Shown here piece by piece: positions 1 to 11,576 of a stretch of 64,000 nt of DNA. Position 1 is the stretch's first letter, and the number at the start of each line of letters is the position of its first letter. The DNA lies in the NCBI RefSeq assembly GCF_018691265.1, contig NW_024881313.1, forward strand, positions 18,469,518 through 18,533,517. Reading direction: 5' to 3'. The translations under genes were made by a program, and so were the position numbers. The DNA is from Tyto alba. Its lineage: Eukaryota > Chordata > Aves > Strigiformes > Tytonidae. Under the pieces are notes generated by a model. The model searched no databases and had not been told where the DNA came from. It saw only the letters and a program-made list of their open reading frames with translations.

Positions 1-194
1 AAGATCCAGGGTATGAGTCAGAAAGATATGAGACACAAGGCACGAAAAGGTTCAGGCAAGAAAGGTTATTGCATGCTTTTATCATATATGATTGTGTCTT
101 CAGGAAGTACATGAAGTATGCTGAAGAAGCTGCAATTCATCTTATTTAAACAGAAGAAAATATCAAGAAAATTTCTAAATGGTCACAAAACAAT

Positions 195-460
195 TATGCT
201 TGGAAGGGACCTCTGGAGGTCACATGCTTCAACCAAGCAGGGGAGTGTCCAGTCGAGGTTTGAGTATCTTTAAAGATGGTGATTTCACAACCTTTCTGGG
301 CAACCTGTTCCAATCTTTGACTACTGTTGCTGTAAAGAACTGTTCCTCAAAACTCTCCTTGCTGCAACTCATTTCAGTTGCTTCTCTTTCTTTCACTATG
401 CACCTAATAGCCTGGCTCAGTCTTCACTATAGCTCCATTAAGTAGCTGGAAAACGTGGCA
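195..460 (-). mobile_element. CR1 LINE fragment, 3' end, antisense to the + strand
   Basis: Read on the + strand, this segment shows reverse-complement CR1 3'-end landmarks: a TTGGAAGGGACCTCTGGAGGTC block near 209-232, then CTGGGCAACCTGTTCCA near 296-312 and a diverged TGTAAAGAA block near 330-338. These are the usual reverse complement of the end of CR1 ORF2 and its 3' UTR. The copy is strongly diverged, has lost the octamer tail, and is 5'-truncated, as nearly all avian CR1 copies are. It lies on the same strand as FAM171A1. The borders are approximate. Confidence 0.7.
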
Positions 461-1158
461 GAATACAGTAGAGGAAATGTGGAAGAAGTCAGTCTATCTT
501 ATCTGAAGCAAGTGACTGCAGATAAGTAAACAGCATGTTGAAATGCCTAAAGCATAATTCTGGATTTGAAGAGATTCAAGTTCCTTTCCCCATCTGAAAA
601 TACATTTGCTGCTTGACCTTGTGGCAAAACAGAGTCCTTCTGGCTATGCTGATATTAATAAATAAAATGGAGCCAAGGCATGGGATTGAATACTGCCCTG
701 TGATCATTTGTACTGTTTAAACATTAGTGCACTTAAAATCTGGCATGGCTTTAGCCTCAGATACTTAACAAATCTGAGGTGATATTTAGGTGTGACTTGG
801 GTATAATACAAGCCTGGGATCATTCCCAAACTACTTGTTATCCCCTAATTGTGGCTGGGGATTAGGGGAAAAACAGAGGAGAACTGAGGATGTGACCTTC
901 ATCTAGATGTTATGTCTCACAGTCTGAAAGCCACCCTCAATCTGTTCTATTTAGCAGTACAGAAATAGTCTTCATTACTCAGTTTCCCCTCCTGTACAAC
1001 TAATGTGAAGTCTCCCACTTCCCATAAACTTTTGAGGCATTCTGATAAGAATTAACATGCAAGTATGGTTGTTATATTTGTTTGCCTGCAGAAAAAACAA
1101 ATTATGCAAATTACATTGGAAAAAATCCTTACATCTGGATAATATAACTGCAGATTAA

Positions 1159-1163
1159 AACTG
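1159..1163. repeat. Target-site duplication, left copy (AACTG)
   Basis: The five bases AACTG directly precede the LTR and recur directly after it at 2233-2237. The identity can be read as six bases (AAACTG) if the element is taken to end one base earlier. A 5-bp duplication is usual for ERVL-type and several other retroviral integrases. Confidence 0.65.
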
Positions 1164-1294
1164 CGTCCTGGGTTGAGTGAGTGGTGGGGGTTTTTTTGGT
1201 GGCAGGGGAGGGGGCTGCAGGGGCAGCCCCCTGTGAGAAGCTTCTCGAAGCTCCCCCAGCTCCAAGTCAGCTCCACCTCTGCACCAAAACTGAG

Positions 1295-1328
1295 CCAATC
1301 AGCTGTACATCTGCAATAATGTATTTAA
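1295..1328 (+). promoter_or_regulatory. LTR U3 promoter: CCAAT box and TATA-like box
   Basis: GAGCCAATCAG holds a CCAAT box at 1295-1299, and TATTTAAG lies at 1322-1329, about 22 bp further on. This spacing is common in retroviral U3 promoters. It would drive + strand transcription, antisense to FAM171A1. Activity is inferred, not shown. Confidence 0.5.
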
Positions 1329-2037
1329 GAAGGGACGTGGTGACGAGCAGTGGGACTGGTGAGGAGGAGTTGCTGCAGCTGCATGAACACCAAGGTCAGT
1401 GGAGGAACAGAGGAAGAAAGGAGGGGGGAGGTGTGCCCGAGCAGAGACCCCCCTGTATCCTGTGGTGAGACGGCAGGGCGGCCCCCCCCCTGCCACCCAT
1501 GAAGATCTACGGTGGAGCAGACATTGATTTATGGCCTGTGTTTGTTTTCACCTGGATGAGCAAGGTGCTGTGCCTGAAGAAGGCCAGGGTCTCATGGGAA
1601 AAGGTAGCCCCACTGCTGTAATTCAGAGCTGGGAGGATTGCAGCATGCGGGGGAGTCCCACGCCGGAGCAGCTCGGGAAGGGCTGCAGCCGTGGGAGGGA
1701 CCCCAGTTGAAGAAAGTTAGTGACCCACGACGGAGCAGTGTGGGGAATGCTGCGGCCCGTGGGAGGAACTCATGTCGGAGAAAGTCTGTGGAAGACTGTC
1801 TCCTGTGACAGGGGGACCATGATGGAGCAAGGGGAACAAGTTCCAGAAGCTCCCCCCACCAAAGATGGAAGAAGCAGCAGCACTGACTGCACCCCACCAT
1901 GCACCGCTGGGGGGAGGAGGTAGAGATATCAGGAGGAGAACTGAGCCCAGGAAGAAGGGAGGGGTGGGGGGAAGGTGTTCTCAAGATTTGGCAATGCTTC
2001 TCACTGTCCTACTCTGTTATGTGTTGTTAGTGTCTGT

Positions 2038-2043
2038 AATAAA
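2038..2043 (+). terminator. LTR polyadenylation signal AATAAA
   Basis: The canonical hexamer AATAAA lies in the 3' part of the LTR and is followed within about 15 bases by a GT- and T-rich stretch (TGTATGTTCTTTTTTT), the usual downstream element. It acts, if at all, on + strand transcripts and should not terminate FAM171A1. Confidence 0.55.
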
Positions 2044-2232
2044 TGTATGTTCTTTTTTTCCTCCCCTAATGAGTCTGCCTTTTGCTTGTGACCATAAAGT
2101 GTGATTTTTTTCCCCGTCCCAGTCCTGCCTCGAACCCCAAGCCTGGCTCTCTGTCCCTTCTTATTGCCAGAGGAGAAGGGAGAGAGAGTGGCTGTGTGGT
2201 GGTTGGCTGTCAACCAGGCTCAAACCATGACA

Positions 2233-2237
2233 AACTG
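2233..2237. repeat. Target-site duplication, right copy (AACTG)
   Basis: This exact copy of the pentamer at 1159-1163 marks the right edge of the LTR insertion. The match of both copies suggests the insertion is not very old. Confidence 0.65.
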
Positions 2238-2654
2238 CCCAATGGACATGGCCAAGAACTGAATGGCCATGACTTTTTTTGTACAGTATAGCCTACGGTG
2301 AAACAGCTGTTGCTACACCTTGGGAGAGAAACGACAGAGTACATCACAGCTGCTGAAACAAAGCACTTGGAAACAGAGTTCCCATAAAGAAAAAGTTCTG
2401 GATTTGTATTTTCTGTGGAGCTGTAAGAGCACCAACAGTTGTTTGAAAACTGACGTAGCAAGGACAGCCAGGAGAGTAATTCTCTGCATAGCCTTGATGC
2501 CACAGTTTAACTGAGGAAGAAACCTTGGTCTTTTTTTTAAAGGCACAGATGTTCTTCCTCCCACCCAGGATCGCAAGCATTAAAACACATCATAAAAAAC
2601 TGTAACTTCCTTTAGATGCAAAATCTTACCTCAGAACAAAAATAAAGATCTCTT

Positions 2655-2656
2655 AC
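2655..2656 (-). other. FAM171A1: Splice donor of FAM171A1 intron 2 (GT)
   Basis: On the minus strand the exon ends TTGCCTG and continues GTAAGAG, a near-consensus U2-type donor. The intron is phase 1: the last exon base is the first base of the next codon, expected to be valine in the family. Confidence 0.9.
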
Positions 2657-2884
2657 CAGGCAATCTTACAGGTTTCCATGGTGCAGAATTTGGCACATAT
2701 GCATGTTTACTAGCAGTCACTATCAGCTGATTGCCCAACTTATACTGAAACTTGAGGAAGGCAGTGCCATCTGCTCCTGAGGTTCCAGATGCAATGGAGA
2801 TCTGGTTGGTAAAAATCTCAATGAAGGCTTCAGTTACTGGCTGATGTGTGCTGGCGTCGCTTACATGGACCTTCAGCGTTACTT
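2657..2884 (-). CDS. FAM171A1: FAM171A1 exon 2 (N-terminal ectodomain)
   Basis: This exon continues FAM171A1 (astroprincin), a type I membrane glycoprotein linked in the literature to the actin cytoskeleton and cell shape. It is 228 nt with phase-1 borders on both sides. Joined to exon 1 it gives residues 32-107, from [10 protein letters not shown] through [51 protein letters not shown] to the final KPVRLP. These blocks match what I remember of the vertebrate FAM171A1 N-terminus with only conservative changes. The region forms a beta-rich, carboxypeptidase-regulatory-like extracellular domain. No transmembrane segment lies here; it is encoded further downstream, outside the window. The acceptor is TTACAG before AAGTAACG, and the donor is CCTG followed by GTAAGA. 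The reading frame is intact. FAM171A2 and FAM171B are paralogs, but the wording here fits A1 best. Confidence 0.96.
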
Positions 2885-2886
2885 CT
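2885..2886 (-). other. FAM171A1: Splice acceptor of FAM171A1 intron 1 (AG)
   Basis: On the minus strand a T/G-rich tract (TGTGGTTGTTTGTCATTACAG) leads to AG, followed by the exon 2 bases AAGTAACG. With the terminal G of exon 1 this rebuilds the glutamate codon GAA at residue 32, which confirms the junction. Confidence 0.9.
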
Positions 2887-5800
2887 GTAATGACAAACAA
2901 CCACAGCAATTATCGTCCAAAAAGCTTCTCCGGGAGGCAACAGTTAGAACATGCTAGCACACCAAAAAGACACGGGGCTCAGTACTAACTTCTGACACTT
3001 CAGTGCCAATTACAACCTCTTGTCCTCACCTGCAGTTCTTCATTTCGGGCAGTCACTCTTTAGACACTCTGCAGAACCTGCCACAATACAGACTAGGCCC
3101 TGAATTACTGCCCTACTGCTAACTCCAGCTGTGGAGCCATCTATATTCCATCTGTGAGCCACGTGCAGCTGGGCAGCACATCTCCAGGGGCAGGCAATAT
3201 TCCCTCTGATGGGCAACATGTCAATCTCACAGTAGCTTTGTAAGTCTAAATGTGTGTGCTATCAAACATCATGTATTAGTCGCAGACAGCATGGCACTGT
3301 AACTCTCTGTAAGGTCCCCGCCTTGCTGTGCCTCTGCTCTAGCCAGCCTTCTCCACCAGCAGTGGGGAGAGGGAAAGGCTGGAAGTGGGCTGTGCTCCAC
3401 CATCTCTTCCCCAAAACATTTCTCTCTTTGTGTAGCAAAGGAACAGAGGAAATCTGCTGTGACGGAAGCCCAGGAAGAAAGTGGGCAACCGAGCAGGCTG
3501 TGTTACAGTTGGAGATTTTGAACCCCAGTGAGAGATTGCCCCAGCTGGCAGGACTCCCCTGGTGAGGTCTAACGAAGATGGTGAAATCCCACAGGATCAG
3601 GTCCTTATCCTCAAAGCACAGGATGACCAGGTGGGATGCAGAGTGCTAGCAGTGAGAAAGAAAGGAACATTTCATCCCTGCCTTTCTGCTCACTAGCCCT
3701 TTTTCCAAAGGGGTAAAAATGTCACAGCCCCTAGTGATATCTGCTTGTCAGCCCTGACAATACCGTATTACTGGTTCCCACATACAACTGGTATGAGAAG
3801 CAAAGAAGCAATGGTTAAGGCAGTCAGGAAAACCATACATCTTATAGACATGCAGTCAGAAGCTAACACAATGGATTACATTTTTCTTGAGTAACTTGCC
3901 GTTTTTCCAGAAACTAATTACTTGTTTAAATGTTTCCAGATGTACAGTATTTGTCCACTCGGGCACTCCTATGACTAAACCATGCATTGTGTCACCAGGC
4001 TTTTGTTACATAAAGTAGAGTGGCTTGTGCAAGACAGTCCCTCTGGAAGGCATTCCTCTATATCTGCGATTATTTTTCTGTCCCTCCACTAGTTCCTCTG
4101 CCTCATGCTCTAAAGTAGCAGCTGTTGCTTTTCTTGAGTAACTATGACTTAAATGCAATGCTGTGTTGAAAAGACTCAGCAACAGTCCAATGCCTCCACT
4201 AAGTCACTTCTTGGATCTTTTCATTTAGTCACCTCGTTCTCCTAAATGAGTACCTACCTCCCTCTTTTTTTCTTCTCTCTTCTCTCCCACTCTCCCCTTT
4301 ATCATTCTCACCCTTATCTTTGGAAATTCTGTTGTTCTTGCATGAAGTCCCCTACTTCAGTTTACTCCATTCTGCAAGATAGTAGATGGTATTTTGCAAA
4401 CTCCCTTTAGTGTCAGGGGAATTCAGCCACTGACAAGTAAGATGCTCATACTCCACATACAACTAATTTCTTCGTCTTCTGCACAGAAAAGAGAGCATGA
4501 CCTCCTTTTTCATATATATTTTAAAACAATACATTGATTTCTACAGAACAGTACCAGTGGTACAGTTCTGTTATATTATTACCATGCCTTAGGATTTTAA
4601 AAACTTATTTTGGTGTAAGCCTTGAGACAGCAAGACATAGCACCAAGAACAACAACAAAGAACTTAACAAAATCTCTGTTGTGAATTTCAGTCATGAAAT
4701 GAGACAACTGAGTATGCTGAGAAACATACTGTAACAATATAAAATTTTAAAAGGATGTCAGAATCTAATACAAAAATATTAGCACCTCTGTCCTAAGGGC
4801 ATTTCAGCCAGAAAGATATCAGGCCCTTTTATAAGTGGAGACCTTCTGTCTGAATCCTACAGCACAAATAATATAAATATCAGGCAGCCCTGAACAAAAA
4901 CCCATTAGAGAAATTCATCATAATCGCAAGCCCTCTCGTTAGAGCTTGGCAATGAAGGATGCCAATTTAGAGGGGATCAGCATGAAATACATTCTAGCTA
5001 TTAAAGACTCTGGACTTGTTCCCAGTTTTGCATTTAGTAGTCAAAGAAAACAAAATACATTGAAAAACAGTGTCCATACATTCTGGTGTGCACATACAGA
5101 ATGCCTCCTTAGAAACTCTGCCCTGACCACCAAGCAACTTGTGAAATCTTGTGCATATGAAAGGCAGCCACATTAATCAAAGGAGGAACGTATATGTGTT
5201 TATGTATTTACAAGCTGTACATGTATTTACAAATGTGAGGGAAAAAAGCATTATGAGTTTTCATTTTTGAAATGTGCAGGAACAATACGCTTAGATCCAA
5301 AGCCAGATAGCTGTGCTGTTAATGTTTCCCACTTTGAATTGCCTAGCAAAGAATGCTGAAGAACAGATGCGGTTAAGAATAATGGGTCATGCATTAAAGA
5401 AAAAGCAAGGAAACAGGACAAGCTGAACATTGTGGTTAGCAATTTCAGTAACATGAAAGTTTAGCCTTTTTCTAAAACAACCACACATAAGATGGGACGA
5501 AGGAGCTCTGGAATATTAAATACCGATCAAGGAAGAAGATAAGAAAACACAGAAGTATCAAATCTATTTAATTCCTTATAGACATCCAAAATTCTAGAAA
5601 ACAGACTACCACTAAAATTGATCACGAGACATAGACTGATAAACAAAAATTTTCATGTATACACAAATTCAGCAATCTCTTCCCAAAGAAGAGAGTTAGC
5701 CATGGGTATCTTCAGTAGGAAATTCCCTTATCCTTCACTCTATAGCTACATAAGGGCTTCTGTCTGCATCCTTCTCTCTTTCTGGTAAGGAAGGATAAGG

Positions 5801-8800
5801 GTTTCCAAAATCCTGTTTCCAAACAGAAATGACAAAGGCCATCACCCAAGATGGAAGACTGATGTCCTGAAAGGCAACAGACTGGAACTGCTGTTCCTAA
5901 CCACAGTCCCTGGATCAGACACTGGGATTTTTTTTTCTCTGACAACTTATTTTTTCCTGTGATGATAGAAAAAACCCTAGGCACCCTAACAACCCTAATT
6001 CCTGTTCATGTGTTATCTTCCCTGACATACGTGTGAAATGTATACAACTTGCTTAATTCTGGTCTTTCTCCCACGTAATGGCTCCTTTTTCTTCTTATCC
6101 AATGCAGCAGTTAAGTCATGAACACTAAACCTGCATTATCACAGTAATTTCCACAGCAATAGAATGATTACAAGCTTTAAAGTGGAGAGAAACTGTTGAA
6201 GAAAACCTCCTCAAACAGTGAGATTGATGACAACAATCTACAGTGAGAGACTACTATGAAACCTTAAAGCTATACAGTAAGTTTCAGAATTGTTAGGAGA
6301 TTCAGGCACTTCTTGAAGAACAGGAGGACTGAAGAAAGGAAAGAAGAGAGCAGAATAAGGATGGCCAGTGATCCAAGATCAGTCTGATCAATAGGTCTTA
6401 AACTGAAGCATTAGGTATACTAAAAGAAGTATTTAATTAGAAAAAGCTGCTTAGATGACTCATTATTAGCTAAGGAATAAAGTCTTTAAAATATCTGGCA
6501 AACTTTTTAGTTGGTACTCTCAGCAAAACAGTGGGGATAAAGCAGATACATTATTCTTGAGTTTTACAGCCTGGCACAGCAAGGAGCTTGTGCAGAATTA
6601 AAGACACATGGACTTGGAGAAGGATGGACATCTGCAATAAGTGGGGAATATGGTGGAGGCAGGGAACCGAAAGCACTGCAGGAGACAAACTCCAAGAACG
6701 TGAACTGATAAAGAGAAGCATGCTTCATTCTTCCACAGATTTGTGATACTAATGTGCTTTCTATTATTTACTACAGTGGGAATATTCAATTACTAACTTC
6801 TGAAAGAGCTTTGCTGTGTGCTACTAGTGAGGTCATGGAGGAAGGATGGGAACGCAGAGGTGCACAGTGCTGGTGTTTCCTCACTGCAGAGCAAAGCAGA
6901 GATGGCAGACCTTGGGCTGTTGAATTCACCCAGGGCAGCTGTGATCTCTCTCACCTTGCCAGACAGGCCAGTCACATTTAGGCCAGGCTATGCCTGAGCA
7001 GAGAGCCTGGTCTAATACACCTGGCTCCTGACCATGTGGTGTGAAGGTGACTCTTTCAGGCCAGGGCTGTCTGGCACATGGCTCCCTGTTGGCTTGCAGC
7101 ACAACACAGGCGGGCACAGGTAAGAGCCAGGGTAATTTGCCTGCACCACCAGCACATGCCCTGCCATTATATTCCCACAGGAATGCTTCATGTCCAAAGC
7201 AAGAGCTACTTATGATAACTGTTCCGTTCCAGCCGATAAACCACAGGCAAGGATATCCTGGCTGGATGGGCAAAAAGACCTCGTCTCCCTGTTCACAGTG
7301 CAGCGAGGAACGGGCCACTTGCAAACATTAAATAGTTCAAGCCATCTGGGAAACCCTGCAACTCTGCTTCAAGAATCCCAAAGCAAAATGGGAAAACAGC
7401 AAATACAGGGTTACATTCCACAAAGACATCAAGGTTGTTGTATGTGTATGCTCAAGCAAGTAAATCTAACCTAAATCTCTTTTCTTATATTCCTTTGTCT
7501 TCTTTCAGCAATCACATCTTACTTGTTTTTCAAACAAGCACAAACCAAAACTAGTTACAGTGAAAACAGCTGCTTAAGTGTAACTCCCTCCCATTTTTCT
7601 AGTACTAAATTTATTGCCAGCTATATAAAAAACACCAGCATCTCCAAGCTTATAATTTGGGAAAGTGAAATAAAAAAAGACAAAAAAAGCCCTAATAAAT
7701 TAGCATCCCAATCCACAATCCCATCTGTCTTCTTAATCTGATTTTTGAGATTTTACTAAATCTAAACTTTCTCTGAGCAACCCTTCCTGTGCCATCTGCT
7801 TTATAAACTGTACTGCCTCCTCTGAAATACAAGTAAACTTACGACAACTACTTCTGCAGTCACAACCCCTCTTAGACTCCTAACTGCTCTTTATATTGCT
7901 GTGAACTCCCAGTTTGGGAACGGTTTCCTTCAGAACTGGTATCTGCACTGTCTTCTATAACCAAACTCCTGAAAAGTTAAAATCACTGTCATTTTGTTGC
8001 ATTTGGTTTTACTTTTTTTTTCTTTATAAAAAAGTTAGTAATGCTACATAGAAAGAAAAATCCTTAGTGATGTCACACTGTCAGATCTCAAATACTCAAA
8101 TAAACAGAGAAAAGTTATGACAGAGCTTGCAAGTCAAAGATCACAATCTTAGTTAGATCCCAATTCTGCAATTTTGTTTCTGTGCACACACCCCTCCGTC
8201 AAGCAGACTCCCACTGACGTCTGCTGGACAGATGATCTCTTTTGGGAACAGGCTGACACAGGCAGCCATTATCACTTATCTGTTCCTCTGGGGGTCCCCT
8301 ATCCATGGACAATGTCAGGATATTACCAAAGAAAGAGATATTTAAATTATCTAGGTTTTGATTAGAAAAAGGAAACTTCCTGCTCATTCAAAAAAATGCC
8401 ATTATGAACTTTATTTAAAATTGTATCCTCTGCTCTGACTGAGCTTACTGGCAATATGCCTGGTTTCAAATTCTACATGCCAAACGGATAAGCCTTTCTG
8501 CCTCTTAACCTTTCGCCCATGTGCAAGGTTACTCCTCAGCCAAACAATAGGATTTTCATTTATCTAAAGGAAAACATTTTCCTAGAAAAAGGAGTGTTCC
8601 CCATCCCCTAGCCACAGATGCCAACTCAAGCATTTACATATTGTCATATCTTTCTAATGTACTACATCAAGAAGGCTCTACTGACAACCACACTTCAAAA
8701 TAGTAGCGGAGTAAGTTCATATGAAGAAAATGAAACCTGTATGTAAAATCCCTCCAGAAGTACAGAATCTTATATTCATTGATTTCATCACCTGAAAAGT

Positions 8801-9728
8801 AAGTTCACAAGTACCACCTCAAATGGCAAACTAGGCATGCCAGTAGAAGATTCACAGTGAAGACGACGACATCCTCTGTTCAGAACCGGCTTTGGTCCAT
8901 GTTACAGGAAAATCAGTGGTGCTACACAGCCTTCACCTCCACCACGGGTGACCAAGGTTTCAACTGGGGTGAGCATCTGCCACTGATTTCCAAGAAACCC
9001 AAACATGCAGAAGGTGAAATGCGGGAGGTCTGCTTCTGCTCATTGCCTGTTCAGCAATTCTCCAGATTATACCAGGGCTGCTCTAGTCCCTGGCATCAAG
9101 CAGAAAGATCGTTACTTCTGTCCACAGCACTGGTCAGAACTCTAGCAAGGACCACACACCAGGGCTTGGTTCTCAGGCCCAGACCTCAAGGATTTAGAAA
9201 GCAGAGGGGTTCAAAGAAGAGTCACATAAAAATCCAGGGGACAAGGAAGGAGCCTTGGGAATCGCCATCTGAAGAAGCCAACCTCTTCAGTTATTGCAAC
9301 AGAAGGCTGGATCACTGTGCGTAATGGGACAACTGCAAAAAAACAAGTCAGCTGAGGACCTTTAGTCTTGCTGACAGAGATACAGTATGACCCAACAGCT
9401 ATACACTGAATTTAGGCAAATTTGAGTTTGATTTCGTAGCAACAAGAGAACGGGCTACTAGATGACAGATTCACTTGTGCTGACTGACTATGGGAAGATT
9501 TTATTTATTTATTTATTTTTAAATATCTTCAGTTTTAGTTCTAGTGTTTAATTAAGACTTACAATTAATGTTTAATTCTGGAGCTAAGAGAATTAATGTT
9601 TTATTCTAGAACATTTATGAAGCCAGACCAAATGGTTGTGTGCAGGGCTTCTTTTTAGCACTGCAATCTGAATTTGCTGAACACTTTTCTACTTCATAGG
9701 TCACGGGGAAGACTATCAGTATGGTCCT
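2887..9728. other. Intron 1 block without identified genes
   Basis: This is AT-rich intronic DNA with a slightly GC-richer patch at about 6830-7330, where open frames up to 132 codons occur on both strands, and another frame of 155 codons at 8857-9324. None shows a recognisable motif, and their coexistence on both strands suggests chance. Apart from a polypyrimidine tract I see no repeat or RNA gene. Confidence 0.6.
4257..4300 (+). repeat. Polypyrimidine (CT-rich) tract
   Basis: The first 32 bases (4257-4288) are all C or T; one A then interrupts, and a further pyrimidine run follows. On the FAM171A1 transcript strand this is a purine tract. Such mirror-like tracts can form triplex DNA. No function is shown. 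Confidence 0.6.
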
Positions 9729-9773
9729 CTGCACACTCATAGTGTGATACATACTGCACACTCATAGTGTGAT
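9729..9773. repeat. Two tandem 25-bp units, each with a CACACT-CAT-AGTGTG palindrome
   Basis: CTGCACACTCATAGTGTGAT occurs at 9729-9748 and again at 9754-9773, giving a 25-bp period. Inside each unit CACACT and AGTGTG form a 6-bp inverted repeat around CAT. The half-sites AGTGTGA resemble T-box half-sites (AGGTGTGA) but lack the consensus G. They could simply be a local duplication. Confidence 0.65.
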
Positions 9774-9792
9774 AACTATAATTAACTCTCAC

Positions 9793-9854
9793 ACCTCAGA
9801 AGTCAAGAATGAACTTTTTTCCCCAAATGCGCAACTGACTGCAACTTCTGAGGT
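9793..9854. repeat. 11-bp perfect inverted repeat with 40-nt loop
   Basis: ACCTCAGAAGT at 9793-9803 is matched by its exact reverse complement ACTTCTGAGGT at 9844-9854. An inverted repeat of this size is expected about once by chance in a window this long, so its only interest is its closeness to the palindromic tandem repeat just upstream. Confidence 0.5.
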
Positions 9855-11512
9855 TTTTCTTTTATTCTTCTCCCTTGTTCTTCTTCAGAAATAGTAGAGA
9901 TCTAATGCAACAGGAGCTGCATAGTCCAGTCTCTTAGCTGTGCTTATTTCTGTAAAACCCCTGTGGTGCCTGATTAATGCATCTTGGTCACCTCACCTCT
10001 CAACGGACAAGCAGCATGTGGGGTTGTGGAGGAGGCTGCCCTTGGGTGGCACTTCAGGCTTTTTCACCCTTCGCAGCACAGTTTGATTCATCTGCATTTC
10101 TCATCTAACATGTCACTGCAAGTGCCTCAGGCATTGCTGGCACTGTGGCTGGTTCCTCTAGTACACAAGAATTTAATTTCCAGGGGACTGAAATGGTTTA
10201 TCTTAAATAAAATAATTAGACTCAATCCTCAATATCCAAAAAAAGCACAGTGGTCTGTGATATGAAGGTCACACAGGTGCTACACTTGCCTCTTCAGGTT
10301 TAAAATCTATTGAACAAAGCATATGGAAACTAAACTGATAAATACATTAATTTATCTTAAAATACATTATCTTCCAGTGACAATGCACACAAATTTTAAT
10401 AAAATGTCTCAAAAGGAACTCGAATATAAGAACTAGAGCAATTTATGCCATCTCCAGTGACAACCAGGCTACAATACAACCATGTACTCAAGGGGGAGGA
10501 AGGGGCAGTTAAAGGATAATAAAATAAAGACATTCATCACACAACTGTCCGGCATTTAAAAGAGGATTTGCATATCCTGACCTGCTAGAGCCTAGAGCAT
10601 TACCAACAAAATTAATTTATTGGAAAAAAAAGGTAGGAATTTGCTTTAATTAAAAAAAAGTGAGAGCTATATGCATAATGCCCAGATGAGGCTCTGATAC
10701 CCTATTGTTAAGTGATTAAACAAGCATTTATAATTAACTTGAAACTCACATGGCTATGAAACTCATGAATAGCAATAGTTGCATTAACAGGTCTGCCTTT
10801 GATCTCTACAGGAACCGTGCATGACACAAACCAATTTCATTTCCAAACCTTGTCTTTTAGACATGGAATTATATAAAGATACTGTCATGGAGCGCAGATG
10901 GAAGTTGAGTTTCAAAGCCTTAGCTTGCCACACGCATAATGCATTCTTTACAAGACATGAAAAAGTAATCCCTGCTTAAAACCCTCTTTTTTTCCCTAAT
11001 AGAGTCCTTTGAAACTCTGGAGATCAATATGGAATGAAAAGTTAATGCACTGATATTTTTCAGTTGCTGAGCATTAGAATTCTCCACTGTCTCAAACAAG
11101 ACCACGGCTGATTTTGCAACATCAGCTCTGAGGATAACAACACATTGAGCTCAGTCACTGCACAGCTCACAGGGACTTTAAGCCAACTTTATACCTACTG
11201 CATCACCAGTCTAGCTTGGGGAGGGCAGAAAGCGAAAGCATGAATTTGCTTAGCCATGAATGGATGCATTACATTTTCTTGGAACAACTTCTTCCTAACT
11301 CTATTAGTAACAGTATGCATCTGATGAAAACAATTTAAAGCAGATGTATTCTACATTTAAGTGAATCAATGTATGTGCAATGGGGCAGGGAGGAGACAAG
11401 CACTTTTTTTTGTGTATTTCCAAGTAGCTTTAATCTTAGGTTTAATCTCTACTTATTTCCAAAACCTGTTGTGAAAGCAAAGCTAGATGTCACTTTGGAA
11501 GTGTGTATTTTT
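9855..11512. other. Intron 1 block without identified genes
   Basis: AT-rich intronic sequence with short A-runs. No supported coding region, RNA gene or recognisable interspersed repeat. Confidence 0.6.
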
Positions 11513-11576
11513 ACTTGAGTTGTTTGGGTTTTTTTAAACAAACCACTATAACAATTCAAACAAACACAACTCAAGT
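11513..11576. repeat. 64-nt imperfect hairpin (11-bp terminal stem)
   Basis: ACTTGAGTTGT opens the segment and ACAACTCAAGT closes it, with 11 perfect base pairs. After a one-base bulge further T-A and G-C pairs extend the stem. The size is like a small pre-miRNA or a miniature terminal-inverted-repeat relic. The inner stem is weak and A/T-rich, and no known miRNA is recognised. Confidence 0.4.

Larger units (their letters stand above)
1164..2232 (+). mobile_element. Solo LTR of an avian endogenous retrovirus
   Basis: A 1,069-bp GC-rich block in AT-rich intron, flanked by matching AACTG. It ends in CA and begins CG, best read as a mutated canonical TG. In order it contains a CCAAT box (1295-1299), a TATA-like TATTTAA (1322-1328), a long purine- and G-rich stretch, and an AATAAA (2038-2043) followed by a T-rich, pyrimidine-rich 3' part. 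That is the U3-R-U5 layout of an LTR. No gag, pol or env coding remnant is present, and only one LTR is seen, so it is a solo LTR left by recombination between two LTRs. It is antisense to FAM171A1. Open frames across it are compositional. The family name (possibly an ERVL-like group) cannot be fixed without a repeat library. Confidence 0.78.
1..2656 (-). other. FAM171A1: FAM171A1 intron 2 (partial, 5' end of intron)
   Basis: This stretch lies directly downstream of the exon 2 donor in transcript direction, so it is the beginning of intron 2. The intron runs off the window, because exon 3 is not present. It holds a CR1 fragment near the window edge and a full-length solo LTR inserted antisense to the gene, about 425 bp from the exon. 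The rest (461-1158 and 2238-2654) is AT-rich sequence in which I see no gene, RNA or repeat. The small open frames here have no recognisable domains. Confidence 0.85.

Noticed and set aside
1181..2104. Several 65-130 codon frames on both strands
   Set aside because: They lie inside the solo LTR and reflect its low stop density; no retroviral protein motif is present.
6926..7324. 132-codon minus-strand frame
   Set aside because: It overlaps comparable frames on the + strand and has no motif; best explained as chance in a GC-richer patch.
8857..9324. 155-codon + strand frame
   Set aside because: No recognised domain, signal or repeat, ordinary intron composition, and no splice context that would join it to FAM171A1.
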